Source: Cyclospora cayetanensis
Lineage: Eukaryota; Apicomplexa; Conoidasida; Eucoccidiorida; Eimeriidae
NCBI RefSeq assembly: GCF_002999335.1
Contig: NW_020312613.1
Coordinates: 1-64,000, forward strand
Direction of reading: 5' to 3'
Length of the DNA: 64,000 nt
A program made the translations under genes and the position numbers. Under the pieces are notes generated by a model. That model saw nothing but the letters and a program-made list of their open reading frames with translations. It had not been told where the DNA came from and did not search any database. Positions 25,014 to 36,850 of this stretch are shown one piece after another. Within the stretch, counting starts at the first letter, position 1; each line of letters begins with the position of its first letter.

Positions 25014-26392
25014 ATGCAGCTCCCAGGCGGCTTAATTTCAACTCAGGGGCTTCCGGAGAGGGATGATGTCACAAATCCTGACGTCGATCCAGCCAGGGTC
25101 TCTTGGGAAGGGCAGATTCAAGTGTTCCGGCAATCTAGGAGCCCTTCTCCTAAAACCATTGGAATCGCTGTCATATTGGCAGTCCTTGGCTGTCTTGCAT
25201 TATGTAAGTTCGTGAAGATTGCTCACCCCTCAGCGGAGGCACACCGTGCTCTCAGAGGTAAGGCGAGCGCACCCTAAACCAGCTAGCGGTGGAAACAGCC
25301 TAAGGGAACCAGAGAAACACCTCCAGATTAGACAGAAAGTGGCGGAAAGAAAAACGACAAAGGGGCAATGCAGATTTCCCAAGCAGACTGCATATACTGG
25401 GGTCAGGATCGGACGCATTGCCGTGTATGTGGGCTTCCAAAGCCCATATTTGGTACGCACCACTCATGGAAAATGCTCCATCCATATTTATTCATGTTTT
25501 CTACTTTGGCTTGCTTCCTGGAGGTGCAGATCTGCTCGAAGCCACCCAACTGCCGCGTCTGATACACCCACCTACTCCCAAGGTACTTTGATGTACATGT
25601 GGAAGCAGATCGCAGAGCCCCCGATCGGCTCATACTGCTACTACTAGTACAACTAGGAAGTAGTTGTACTAGGTATATTCTCGACTAGTTTTCCACCACT
25701 TTTTTGACGCCATTCAAAAGCAGGTAGTGTTGCCAGCTGGGAGTGCCTTGACCAGATGGTACAACCAGCTGATCGCGAAATAAAGCGTCAACCTCTTCCC
25801 CACCCACTGAAGGGGCCAGAACCCAAGCACAGAATTTCTGATCTGTCGTTGAAGGCCGAGCTAATGAACCCCTCAATGAAGAAATATGGCGCTGCCGCTG
25901 ACGGAGTGGCACCTGATGCCCAAGCCCAACATGGTATGGAAGAATCGGACACTCTACCCCAGGAGACCCCACGAGATATTCCAGGAGACGCCCCGGCGGG
26001 GTCCCCGGAGAAGCCTTTAGAGCAAACCGCATCTCGGACCACTGGGCAAGGATCAGGGGGGCAAGATGAGCCACCTGGAGAGGAGGAACCGGAGGAGCGT
26101 ACTTCTCCCGTAGAACCGGTAACTGCCTTGTGTAGCCTTGCTATCTTCTGTATCTATGCGAGCTCACTGCCTTTTCTTTTAAGTTTGAGAGTATCCAATG
26201 GCGTTGCTGTTCGCCGTGTTTATACTTTTTACCGCACATTGGCATGTAGACGCATGGCATGCCTCAAAAATTTGTTGTTCTCAGGCGTATCTGCCACTGA
26301 TAAGCCAACTAAAGGAGCCCAAGTTTGCGAAACCCCCTGTGGTAACTGCACAGGACCTCGATGGTAGGGCTCATGCGGTGCTCCGATACTGA
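25014..26392 (+). CDS. Predicted single-pass membrane protein with acidic Pro-rich tail
   Basis: Family not recognised. I propose three exons: 25014-25257, 25724-26118 and 26285-26392, giving 248 residues. The donors are CAGAG|GTAAGG and CCG|GTAACT; the acceptors follow pyrimidine-rich tracts ending AAAGCAG and GTTCTCAG, and all joins keep phase. A hydrophobic segment at about residues 47-67 (TIGIAVILAVLGCLALCKFV), flanked by basic residues, is one membrane span with no cleavable signal in front, so a signal anchor is likely. Exon 2 encodes a region rich in Pro, Glu and Asp, probably disordered; exon 3 gives a short basic tail. Earlier in-frame codons exist, but 25014 is the first ATG. The gene lies between retroelement remnants, and the low-complexity tail suggests a fast-evolving parasite surface or organelle protein. 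That role is inference. Confidence 0.5.
25644..25672. repeat. Perfect 12-bp inverted repeat
   Basis: CTAGTACAACTA at 25644-25655 is followed by a 5-base loop and its exact complement TAGTTGTACTAG at 25661-25672. It lies inside the proposed first intron of the 25-kb gene, about 50 bases before the acceptor. It could form a hairpin in the pre-mRNA, or be the scar of a small inverted-repeat transposon; no flanking duplication is evident. Confidence 0.6.
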
Positions 26393-26399
26393 TACTTGG

Positions 26400-29300
26400 A
26401 CTGTCCGTGCTGCAACCAGCCTAAGGCCAATGACACTTCGGTCGTAAAATCATTTCCTGGCTCTTTAAATGGTTCCAGCATCCACAATTGGTCATAATAT
26501 GCTGTTACCTTTGTATTGTTCAGTGCTGCAGAAATGAGGTTACTCGCTTTTAAGGTCATGTACGAGAGGGTGAGGGAAATCCTCCCATCAAATACAATTA
26601 CTTTTACTCCTTACTTCCGTATATTTCCGCACATCTCCGATTTACCTGTATCATAGATGCTTGTAAGGGGTGACGTTCTAAATTAATGCATATATCTGTT
26701 TAGTATTTTTTGGCATGGTCGTATGTGTCTCTCCATCCACGCTGATGTAAACTTTCCCTTCGTTCTTTTCTTTATCGGTACATTATACTGAAATAGATAA
26801 GCCAACAACCAAATCGAAGAACGCAATTGAGCAGTTAAGCTCTGCAGCGCCGATCCAAAGCAGCTTTTGGATTACCTCACTTAAACTGTTCGTCGTGGCC
26901 CGCATACGGTATTCTATTCACAGAAAACCTTATTTCTGAATGTGGGCGAATACTCCTTTCATCGCCATATTTACTCAATCGGGTTTCTCACGCATTGGCT
27001 AATACTATGGTGCATGTTGTGAGTGCAGTACTGTTGCTCAGGGGTGCAAATCATTATTCGTTACTGTATTCATGGGCCGCGTTTTGCACATAAACGCTAT
27101 TTTTTGCTTCCATCAATGTTGGAAAAATGGTATAAACTTGAATTGGAGTGCGCTTATTCATCTATTTATCGAATTCTCGTAGCATTATTGTGTGGAATCC
27201 TGCCTTCGAGCTCTAGGACTTTATTTCTTGTGTTAGGCGCCAGCGTCGGCATATATGTAAAGGACCGAATATATCACCCATGGCAATGGAAGTGGCCTTT
27301 GAAACGGCTGACTAGAGGCGTCTTGACCGAAGATAACATTCACAGTAGGAGACAACGGGGGCTCGTCACAGCATACGGCTCCTAACGGTGTATGCTATTT
27401 GTGTATGCAGCCCTCTCCGGAATTCTAGGACCAGATGCACCTTACATGATCGAGGCCCAAAATCGGGTGTTCTTAAAGTACGTCTCCAGACTGGTGGCAA
27501 CTGCCATTAACAGGGCGGCAGCAACTGCCTTTTAACCGAGAGCGACAACCATCTTGACGAAGAAACGCTATTGCCTTCCCATCCTTCCCGTGCACTTCGT
27601 TCCCTCTTGCATCCCAATAGGTTCTGGAAGTTCGTGCTTCGGAAGGTGGAGCTTCTGTTTGTCTCCTACCCAGTATAGGAACGTTAGAGTAACTACTAAG
27701 ACCTACGAGCTGTTGTTTCGTTTCTGTAAGTGTTATTCACATGTGGAAAAGGGGCTTCTTCAGGGAACAGCTGGTAACTTTCCTACCAGGGAAGCTATTG
27801 GATGCCGGTGCGGCTTACATCTACGCCGGCCTTGTCCAGGTGATTTGAAACCTCCGCTGCAAAGCCTTTTGCTACTTGAGGTTTTTCAGTTGCCATAGAT
27901 GTCTTCCTTGTGGTTGGATCGGGCATAGTCACCTAGCAAGCAAGAAAGCAGAGCCGAAGTCTTGAATAACACCGTCGGTTCCTTCGACGTGGGGCCCTAA
28001 GGAGGCAATAAGCACCGCTCACTTTGAGCTCTTCCTTTGTCTATGTGTTATAGGCTGCAGTGCCTGGTTTGTGCGCCGCAGAAGCATGTAGATCGTCGCT
28101 ACGAGAAAGGACTGTATGCGGCCTTGTCCCTTGCACCATTCCGTTCGCCTCTCTCTGACTGCTGTGAATATTTGCCTCTGTATGCTGGGCCTCAGTCTAC
28201 GAATCACTTAGACCACGTTATCTGAGGGCGGCCTTCTTCGCTTCTTCACATGCTTGTTTGTGCACCCAGACAAAAGGAGCGCATTCTGATCATCGAATCT
28301 CCCTTCGCCGTCAGGGCTTGGTTGTCTTTTATAGCAAGAAAACCAGTGCCAATTGTGCCTCAGGTAGGTTGCTATTGGGAGTGATGGAGCGAATATTCTA
28401 TTTCACGTCTGCTTTCTGCAAGCTTATGGCCTATTGCAGATAACTCTAGGAGAAGTGGTGGAAGGTGGCATCGTTGCTTCACTGTTTTCTGCTGCTGCTT
28501 ATAAAGCTGCTCAGCGGGCTAGTTGTGGGTGCACCCGATGTAACATTGCCTTTTCTGAGTTGTCCTGGTGCTATAGAGAATTCTCCAAAAATCAGTCAAT
28601 GCCGACAAAGTCCTAATGGTCCAGCCAGCACCGCTGTGGACTCCGGCAGGGCCGCCGTACCCATTGACGGGACATATTATTCTTTCAGTAATTGACAAGA
28701 GGTTAGCAAACACGTCAATGTGATGTTAAATTGGCAAAGAAGAGTGTCCACCTGGGTCTGATACATGCAAATTAAGCGTAGGTGGCGCACGGCTACTCTT
28801 GCTGAAGTGTGATGGGAGCGTCCGTGTATGCCGACTGCTGGTGTCCTCCGCATTGCCACTGTTCAGGAATAGGACTATTACGCTTGTTTCCAGCTACACA
28901 TTCAGTGACGTACAGCTGCATAATCTCGTAATAGAATTCATCACTAAAATTGCTATCCAGCTGGACGGCCCCTCCGGTACGTAGAAGGCTCCGCAATCTT
29001 ATGCAAAACCTTACCCTTGCAATGGAATGTTTTAAGCGGACATCTGAGGCCTGTACCCTTTAAAAGCCCCGAGCCGGAGTACGTATGCGTAGAGAGGCTA
29101 CAGGTGATGCCAATAAACCTACTTCGCATTTTTCTCGTGTACCTTGCTCTGCAGCTGGCCCACTTCCGCCGTATAAAGCCGCACCGGAGCTGCCGGAGGT
29201 AAAGAGCGAACGACCGCCTGTCCAGTCCCACAGTTGCGCATGGTTTGAAGTGTGTAGGCGTTCGCATTCGATGCTATCTAACTGGACCAACTGCAGCTTG

Positions 29301-30980
29301 CTGGCTTGATGGTTTATGAGAACACGTCTGTCTTGTCCGCTATCACGGTTCAGCCAGGCTTCCCCTTCCAAATGGAAGACCGCCTTTCCAATACCCCATG
29401 GGATGTAAGGCAGTCGTCTTTTGCAGCATAGTTCTTTTCGTTTACCTTCAGCACTTAGGTCTCTTTTCTGACCATAGACATTCCCTTAAGCGCTTTGCAC
29501 CTCCCATATGATTCACGCAAATGGCATCTGTCCCCCTCCTGATGGCTCTGTGCACAGCGAGAGTTAGCAAATGCTTGCGGAGCTCTCGCACTCGAAAATC
29601 TCCTGTGCATTGCGGAGGGCCGGCCCCCAAATTTCGGTGCGGAGGATGCTGCAAGTATCAGGAGGAGAATGGTAAGCGATCAAAAGTCAGTGGACAACGT
29701 ACCCTTATCAAACTGGGTGACACTGCGGGTGCGAGCTGGGATGCAAGCCCCCTCTTCCGGTGTGGTGCCAGAAATCTCAAGGCGTAGGCGCACTGAGGAT
29801 CGGATTTGGGGGCTCTGGGCAGTGGGCTGCCTCACGGGGTTGTTGAGTAGTAGGGATTGTTGCGTTGTACGTTACTTCATGGGGTGCTCAGATATTGGAA
29901 ATCATCAATGGCCTTTGGGATAGGGAACTCGAAAATGGAGATGTACGGAAAGCAGAGAAAGAAAATGAAGGATTTTGAAGAACGAACTGGGTTGTTCATG
30001 GAACTTTTCTTCGATTTTCAGTCCAGCTACTTCAGAGTGGTCGCAAATGAAGGCATGGCCTTCAACAATTGGCAACGACATTTTTCCGATGGGCGGCCCC
30101 CATGATAATTTATAGGCCTTTGCTCTGGGAAGGCCGCAAAGCACTTTTACGTAGCCCAAGCAGGGGTGCACTGCCCTCAAATATGGCGCCCAAGAGCTTC
30201 TTAGGTACACGAACGAGCTCTGAGGAGAAAGGCTGTAGCACTATTTAGAGTATCGCCCTACCTGGAATATTAATGGTCCGTATTTGAGCTTTTTAAAACA
30301 TCGAAAGGCCCAGGAATGCGCCAGAATGTTCGATGAGCTGGTAGACCATTGTGATTGTGGTGCATGGCCGTGTATTCCTTGTAAAAGCGAACGGTAAGTC
30401 GTTTAATAAAATATGGAACCAAACCACTTTTGGCCGCTTATTAATGACCACGCATCTGTTGTTTGCCACCTTCAAAGTCATCTTCAAATTGTAGGGCTGT
30501 TTTTCGCTGCTGACGTCTCAGTACATACACGGATTTAATGCCCTTGGCTTAATCAGCAGCAGGGCACTGGGGGTGAGCACCTTTTGGCCGCGAAGCACAT
30601 GAATACCACTGGCGTGCACTGCTCGCTAACTCGAAGTGTTCGCGCAGCCACCCCATGCCTTTTAGTACAAGCCAGAACCCCGGTATACAGCCGCAGAGAC
30701 GGACCAGTAAATAACTATTAGGGACTTGCGGGAAGCCAAATCTGGATGCGGGGGCCAACCTTCCTTCAATGCTAAGACTAATAGCGGGGCGCAAGCTTTG
30801 TTTGCCTTTAGCAGAGCTCTCAGTGAAGAACGCAGTGTATACCGTGGATCAAGCCCGAGTACAAAGAAAGCAGAAAACTGAGTGCCGCCATCAACGGATC
30901 GTTGAAGAAGGGCAGGAAAAGAAATCGTTTTCCCAGATACTAAAGCTGTTAAGGCTACCCCTGCTGTTTCCTGTGAGCTA
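26400..30980. other. Long stretch without a firmly supported gene
   Basis: Several short plus-strand frames look partly exon-like but lack complete models. One example is 28465-28695, hydrophobic then hydrophilic, with no ATG. Another is 29521-29670, which starts at ATG and ends at a GTAAGC donor. A third is 27554-27730, which ends before GTAAGT. I found no partner exons in phase and no recognised domain. Old genes or chance are both possible. No RNA gene was seen. Confidence 0.3.
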
Positions 30981-31049
30981 ACAGACGACGTGGTTGAGCC
31001 AGTGTTTGTGTAAAGACGGAGCCCTGAACCCATCACAGCGCACGTGCAC

Positions 31050-31330
31050 GCTTTGCATGTCCGCATGCAGAATGTTGAGCACGCACATCCAAGCACTATT
31101 CACTACACTAGCTATATTTGACAAAAACTTAGTAAAATATTGTAATTTCCTTCTATATATAGAAACACGCGAATTGTGCAACGTCTGCACTACATGCTAC
31201 GTGCAAATGGCTGTGAATGCACGGTCTGCTGACGGGGTGCAGCTACACGTACCCTAGCTGCCCCCTTTCCTCTATTCAAAAAGTCTGAAGGTTTTGGCAG
31301 GGAGAGCCGACAAGGTTTTTTGAGGAGCTG
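31050..31330 (+). repeat. LTR-like repeat, 5' end of copy B
   Basis: Shares a CACTACACT...TTGACAAAAAC.TAGTAAA block and a GGTGCAGC..CCCCTTTCCTC block with the repeats at 23757 and 48850. It ends about 0.4 kb before the Gag remnant, the usual position of a 5' LTR. A primer-binding site cannot be identified with confidence. Confidence 0.45.
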
Positions 31331-31755
31331 TCACCTTTTGCAAAGTTTACATTGAATCTGGAGTAATAGGTCTTCCTATTAAGAGCCCAGACGGAGCGTT
31401 GTGTTGGTAACACCGCATGGTTTGATGCGACTCTTTCCCGCAAGTCCACTTGCTTTGGGTACAGTGGGATGCCAGGCTATAACAGATGCTCAGTGTTGAT
31501 CAAGCCATTTGGTGACTCAATAGTCCGATTATTCAGAGAGAATGTGGGCGAGAAAAGCCTTTCGCGATGGAACTTGACGGTAGCACAGTGCCTACTGGGC
31601 CCGCATACGCCGACCTACAATCTGATGTGCACACACTAGCTATTCAAATGGCATGGAATACGCACGGTAAATCTGCCGATAAAATGTTGCTGGGCGTGTC
31701 GATGGGGTTATGCCGGCCATAAAAGTATGAAGGCCGTTAGGATGGGCAAGCATTC

Positions 31756-32171
31756 GAAGTTTTCATCAGCCAGTTTCAGATGCACCCCGCTTTGTATCCC
31801 TCACATAAACCAAGAGGACTGATTCTTGCGACGTATACTGGACAGTGAAGCATTTAAATGGTGGCCATAATCATGCAGAAAATAGTCCGCTTCTTGCAGA
31901 ATGAGTCACAGGTAGTGCATTAACATAGGGAAAAGCCCTGACCAATCGATTTGTGCCAAGATCAGCTTACTGGCAAGCATTGGGAGAATTACAAAACCTA
32001 ACGCTGTGGATTCTATGATTTAAATGGTGTATCGAAAGATGTAAAACTTTGGTTTGCAAAGTTCACAATATCAGCGAACAGCTGCTTTATCAGTGCTTTA
32101 TGTCGGGTTTGCCCAGAATGGCACGCCAGTTGGTCAGATGCTGGATAGCGACTCAGCGGTTGAACAAGTGA
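31756..32171 (+). pseudogene. Gag remnant of copy B
   Basis: The segment 31756-31845 reads FISQFQMHPALYPSHKPRG followed by LILATYTGQ, and after a frameshift AFKWW. Retrotransposon Gag capsids share a W/F-x-x-Q-F/M-E-x-Y/H...A-x-x-x-L-x-G-x-A-x-x-W-W pattern, which fits. Near 32068-32171 another frame reads ISEQLLYQCFMSGLPRMARQ, resembling the later Gag block S-E-x-x-L-x-x-x-F-x-x-G-L-x-P-x-x-R. No zinc knuckle could be read downstream. The identification is by pattern only. Confidence 0.55.
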
Positions 32172-33394
32172 TCTTCGTAGCTTCTAACGCTGAGTTGAGG
32201 CTTTGAAAGTAAATGAGCCCAACGTCTGCAGCATCGGCTGAAAAGGAGTAGCAATGTCGGGATTTGAAGTTATGGATGTCGAACCGGACCTAGCCCGATG
32301 TTTATAGGGCGCGAGAATTATGCTTCGATATATCTACGCTCTGTGGCGCCTCCGAACTGCCCGCTAACAGCGCATGACTATGTGTAGTCAAAAATATGGT
32401 CAAATAATGCGTAGCTGCAAGCTCACACAAAGCGTCAACGAGCTTGAACAGCGGAGGTGAAACCATCGAGAAAAAGGTGTGCGGATGGCAAAGAAGGCGC
32501 ATAAGGGGAAGAGCTGGCTCCCGCGTAGCTTTTCAAGCACTAAAGGTGGCTACAGACGGGAGAGCCGCAGTTGGGAATTCATCATAGGTCCACTTTGAGC
32601 TTTACAAGGTTTACATTATTTGTCAAGAATTTCTGGTGTTACTTAACACAAGATATAGCGCGAATCTGCTACTGGAGGAGAAGTGTAGTAAGGCAATGCG
32701 CATGTTATACTCGTTAGCGCAACCTCTGCTGCTCACGTATGCTAACGTGCAGCAGAACGCAAGGATTGCCAGTGCTACGGCACGCAAAACGTGTTTAACT
32801 TATGATTATGTCTTTTAAGCATGGCTCGTGGCCTTTTTGTTAGACTTATACACTGAGGCAAGCCTAGGTATGCCATGAGTGCTCTAATGGAAGGCTTGCG
32901 TCCGCCTACAGCTGTGCGCTGTGGAGGGGCCAGGACGCGCAAGGAAAAAGCACCTCCCGTTCCACCCACCAACGCTGATTTCCTCATGTGTGAGTAGGGC
33001 ATGGGCGGTGCCCTTAGCAAGATAGGGCAAATTTTCATGCGGAGGGCTAGACAGCGCAATAAGGGAAGACGCCTGTGTGTATGCATCTAGCCTAATTGGC
33101 TGCAACAAGTCCAGTACTAGGGAGTTGAAGTGATAGTTCAGTCGGAGAGCACCAGGGTAAAAAAAAAATCATTTGATGATGGGCTAATCAATGACGAGTT
33201 TCCAGTAGGCTGGCCAAAAGCCAGGCTCCCAGCACACCGTATGCATAAACCCCCCGGTTAGCCCCAAGTCTTATTCCGGGAAATTGAAAGCCCGCACAGC
33301 ATGAAGAATGAATGAGCTGCAGGCAGAGCACTTGTTGAAAAGCACCCTAATGAAGACACCAACAATATGCTTAAGCATAACCGGGTGTAGCTGC

Positions 33395-33960
33395 CAGAAA
33401 AGCAGAAAAAATGGCGCATGAGCGTCAATTTCGAGAGCCTAAGCAAGATCGTTATGAAGACGCTCCCAATGCTTCATACTGGCGAAGTACTGGATATCCT
33501 ACACTGATCAACACTCTACACTGCAAATAAATTTGCAATCGTTGTCTTACAAATCCCCAGTCATCCAGGCGACAAGCGCATAAAAATAGTACACACTTGC
33601 GAACTGGAGTGCATTGTGTGTGTGTCACTTTGAAATTGTTATCGCCCAGCTAAGCTGAAACTCCGCTTTATAGTAACTTTAATTAGCGCATCAATGAGGC
33701 GTCTTCGTCTACCGCCGAAATGTTCAAGAGAGCGTACAGCACCTACGACGAGCTCCTACGCTATTGGAGGACAAGTGGTGGTATGAGAAGGCACGCAGCA
33801 GTTCGTTCTTTAGTAAAACAGCTCTGTTTCTGAGCCTGCATGTTTCGGCTGCAGAAAGTGAGAAAGCGCCAGCAAAGATTGACTCAAGCAGGGCATGGCC
33901 TTCACCCTTACTCACCCCTGAAGGCGTTGCAAATTCGTGAGCTTGCAAACCTATCACCGA
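33395..33960 (+). pseudogene. Reverse transcriptase remnant of copy B
   Basis: The frame from 33395 encodes KWRMSVNFESLSKIVMKTLP, then MLHTGEVLDIL. This is the RT finger motif W-R-M-C-V-D-(Y/F)-R-x-L-N-K-x-T, with the Asp-bearing position changed to Asn. It continues QIPSHPGDKR (33550-33590), the Y-(H/Q)-Q-I-x-V/M-x-P-x-D block. The catalytic Y-L-D-D-L-L-V-Y-S block is recognisable as YSTYDELLRYWRTSG at about 33738, scrambled by small indels. A helix reading VRSLVKQL follows, as expected for the thumb. The enzyme is dead. Confidence 0.8.
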
Positions 33961-34689
33961 AATTTTGTTCCTGGATTTGCTTGGAGCGCTGCTCGGTTTG
34001 CTAATCTACTTCAGAAAATGCAGTCAATGGCCTGAACAGATGGAAGCGATGCCGCGACAAGGACGCTTATCGGTAGGCTTGCAGCTTTGTGAATAGTCAA
34101 GTTGCCCAAGTATGCTCACCACTTTTTTCTAACAATCACTGTTAATGACGTGGCAATTAGTGCGTTTTTCTATCAGCAGTTTACGGGCTCTGCAATGTTC
34201 CAAATCATATTTAATACTACGATCACTCTATCAAAGCCAAGCGGCGCTATTCAGCGAGGCAAGCATGCTTTGTACGGTATGGGAGCGCTTGGGAAAGGGC
34301 CAGCACCCTTCGTACTGGCTTCATTCTACCGTCCAGATCGGCAGTTAGCCGTTGCTGTGCCTTGCAGAGCATTTCATGATTTTGATGCTCCTAGAGTTCT
34401 CCTCTGACTGTGGTGCCGGCTGCAATATGCCTTTATGGTGATATATATTGAAGGCGACACCAACGCGGACTCCAACGGTCTCTTTCAAAGCCCCACCGGT
34501 TTATTGCTGCCCAGTGCAACCGCTCATATTATGTGATGATTTGTGGTTTCTATCGAAATGGACCAAGTCTCATGCTTTGATGCCCTTGCATCATCCGGCA
34601 CTGCAGAAATCTAGAATAGCAAAAGGATGGCCTGATGTATTTTAAAACACAAGTGAGACAGAGTCGCTTGTACATCCCGAGTTGATTTC

Positions 34690-35640
34690 ATTTGTTTCTG
34701 CGCGAAACATATTATATTGCCATTTTGGGACATCGCGGATTTATTCTACAGTGGGAAAACCTGCAAAGCCTTTCTGGGGTTTCTGGTGGAATGGGATGCA
34801 TCCCACGTAGAAGAGTGTGATACATGATTATGCCCGAATCATCGGTAGCCTAAGCCACGAAAATTATTCTGTACCCCGCACTTCTAGTTCCTTAGGGGGC
34901 CTCACCGGTTGTCGACTACTCTGACTGTGGGAGCTTTTGTTGAACTGCCGTAGTTTTTCAGGCTCAGGATACCATCGTGGTTGCTTATATACCCAGCAAC
35001 AACGATCATTTCATCCTTTACTCCAGCCCCGTAATGGCGTGGGAAGTCGCTCCACTAATCGTAAACAATGTCCGGGAGTTTTCGCGTCTTCTCCAGAAGT
35101 ATTATTGCTTATAAGGATCCGAAGTTATTCAGCACGTTCTGGCATGCCGTTATGACTCGCCGATACTTTGACCTCGAAATGACCGCTGCGAACTACGCGA
35201 GTCAGGTGGACAAGCAGAGCACACCAACCGCACTCTTCTGTAATTGTTGCGACTTTATGCTCACAAAACCAATTGCTTGGCCCAAATGTCTTCATCATAC
35301 TGATCCGATTAATACAGCAGTGCACTCGTTTAGCGGTTTCCCTTCCGCATCCCTGTTCCCCACTGAAGAGCCCATTTTCGATTCAAGCGGGGACCTGGGT
35401 GGTCCGGGGTCAATAGTCACCCCTAGAATCGGAGATTTCAGAGAGCAGCTAGTCAGAGCATGTGACTGTGTGCACAAAGCACGATAAACAAGGAAAAAAA
35501 ACTTGGATCAACGGCGATCGGCGCTGTGTTTTGAGTCTGGACATATAGTCCTGATCGATCGGCTGCTATGCTCGTTGCACCAGAACATGACCAGACGGCG
35601 ACCTTTAGCACTTTGTGGATAGGACCTTCAGCCATTATCT
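34690..35640 (+). pseudogene. Integrase remnant of copy B
   Basis: This is the clearest integrase in the window. GKPAKPFWGFWWNGM (about 34752) matches the zinc-binding domain block G-H-x-G-x-x-K-T-x-x-x-x-x-x-x-F-W-W-P-G-M. VAPLIVNNVREF lies near 35050. From 35068 to 35487 one open frame gives KDPKLFSTFWHAVMT, the S-D-R-D-P-x-F-x-S-x-F-W block with the second catalytic Asp retained. It then gives LEMTAANYASQVDKQSTP, where the catalytic Glu of Q-(S/T)-E-R is lost. The frame ends with GSIVTPRIGDFREQLVRA and a K-A-R block, and W-I-G-P follows at 35619. Confidence 0.85.
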
Positions 35641-36571
35641 CACAACCCAATGCGCTTTTGGTCTGTGCACGGTGGATGGGACACAAAAGTAACAGGCTTC
35701 TGATGAAGTTTCAATGCTCCTCGAATTACTCGCTGACTCGCAGCGCAGGCACAGGTTCCCTGTTGCGGCTGAGGATTTACAAAAACGCCAAAAACGTGCT
35801 AAGTTGTAAAAGTATTGACAGTGAAACACACATTAGGCGGGAGGCTCTAGTGAAATCGGGTGGCAAGCGCCAAGCTCAGTGGCTGACGGCAGAGCAGTTG
35901 TGGGCTGCGTTGCCAGTGGGGGACTTTGGGGCTCTGTTCTGAGACCTGTCACCAAGGACAATAGTCTTGGCATTCGCTGGTAATTGCTTCTCCTCAGTGC
36001 ATGCTGTATCCCTAATGACCATCTTCATTTGTAGGCCTCTGTTAGTATTTTCATGTTGTCTGCAGTCCAAACTGCGCGTAGGCACACTTAGGTATGCTAT
36101 TCTCCATATTCCTCCTTATGTCGTTTTCCGGTTGTTTGAAGTCGACCGTGCGGCATGCTACACCTGTGTTGGCGCGCAGAGACTGCTCTGAGTCGCGGAG
36201 GCACTGCTAAACTAGTGTGTACTTTGAGCTTCTCCGCATATTTTACTTTTCTTTTTTCTCGTCTCAAGAGACTCGCATATTCTCAGTCCTTATACGATAG
36301 CGAGCCCTCTGTGCTTCGCGGTTGTGTCGGTTTGGTTCCTCGTTCGGTTTTGATTCGTATGGATGCCTTTCATCAAAGCCATCTTACTTCGTCGGCCGAT
36401 TCACACCGTGGCTTGCTCGAACTTACTGTAACACTAGCGGTTCTTGCTGCCTTGGCAGTGGTGATGAGAAGGGAGCTCTTTATCGGTCTTGCGTGCAGCT
36501 GGTGTCCTGCACGCAGTAGTTCTCCGCATTTACGATACACGAAGGTATGTACTTGAAGGCGGGGGGAGATG

Positions 36572-36850
36572 TGGCGGGCTAAGCAACACCTAAACACCTC
36601 CTACTACAGTAGTTATTTTGTTTTAGGAGCTAATCAGGGATTGGCTGCTTGTTTCGCCTATTCCAACATCTGATTTATTGCAGTGCACATTGTCTCGATA
36701 GAAGAAGAGTCAAAGCTGGGCGCCTGCGCGCTAGATGCCACGTTACAGGTGGCTGTGGATGCTCAGAGTGCTTGGAAAATGTAGTATTTGGCACTCTGGC
36801 TATCCCTCTCTCCTGCTGTTAGTACTCTAAGGACTGCAAGCAGAGGACAG
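36572..36850 (+). repeat. LTR-like repeat, 3' end of copy B
   Basis: A purine tract (AAGGCGGGGGGAGA, 36556-36569) ends just before TGTGGCGGGC, which has the TG start usual for LTRs. The following bases resemble the other LTR-like repeats only in part (GGCTGCTTGTTTCGCCTATTCC). The tract and position after integrase make this the expected 3' LTR start. The 3' end is not defined. Confidence 0.4.

Larger units (their letters stand above)
31050..36850 (+). mobile_element. Most complete Ty3/gypsy (chromovirus-like) element, copy B
   Basis: In order along the plus strand there is an LTR-like repeat (about 31050-31330), a Gag remnant (31756-32171), a gap where nucleocapsid and protease should be (32.2-33.2 kb), reverse transcriptase (33395-33960), probable RNase H (34.0-34.6 kb), integrase (34690-35640), a C-terminal tail, and a second LTR-like repeat from 36572. 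Order and spacing match a full-length element of about 5.8 kb. Frameshifts and stops interrupt every domain. The part from 33985 to 36280 is duplicated at 21280-23500. The tail after integrase (about 35650-35940) could hide a decayed chromodomain, but I cannot show that. Confidence 0.8.

Noticed and set aside
28465..28695. Hydrophobic N-terminus resembling a surface antigen
   Set aside because: No ATG, no cysteine pattern of a known coccidian surface antigen, and the upstream stop is adjacent. It may be chance.
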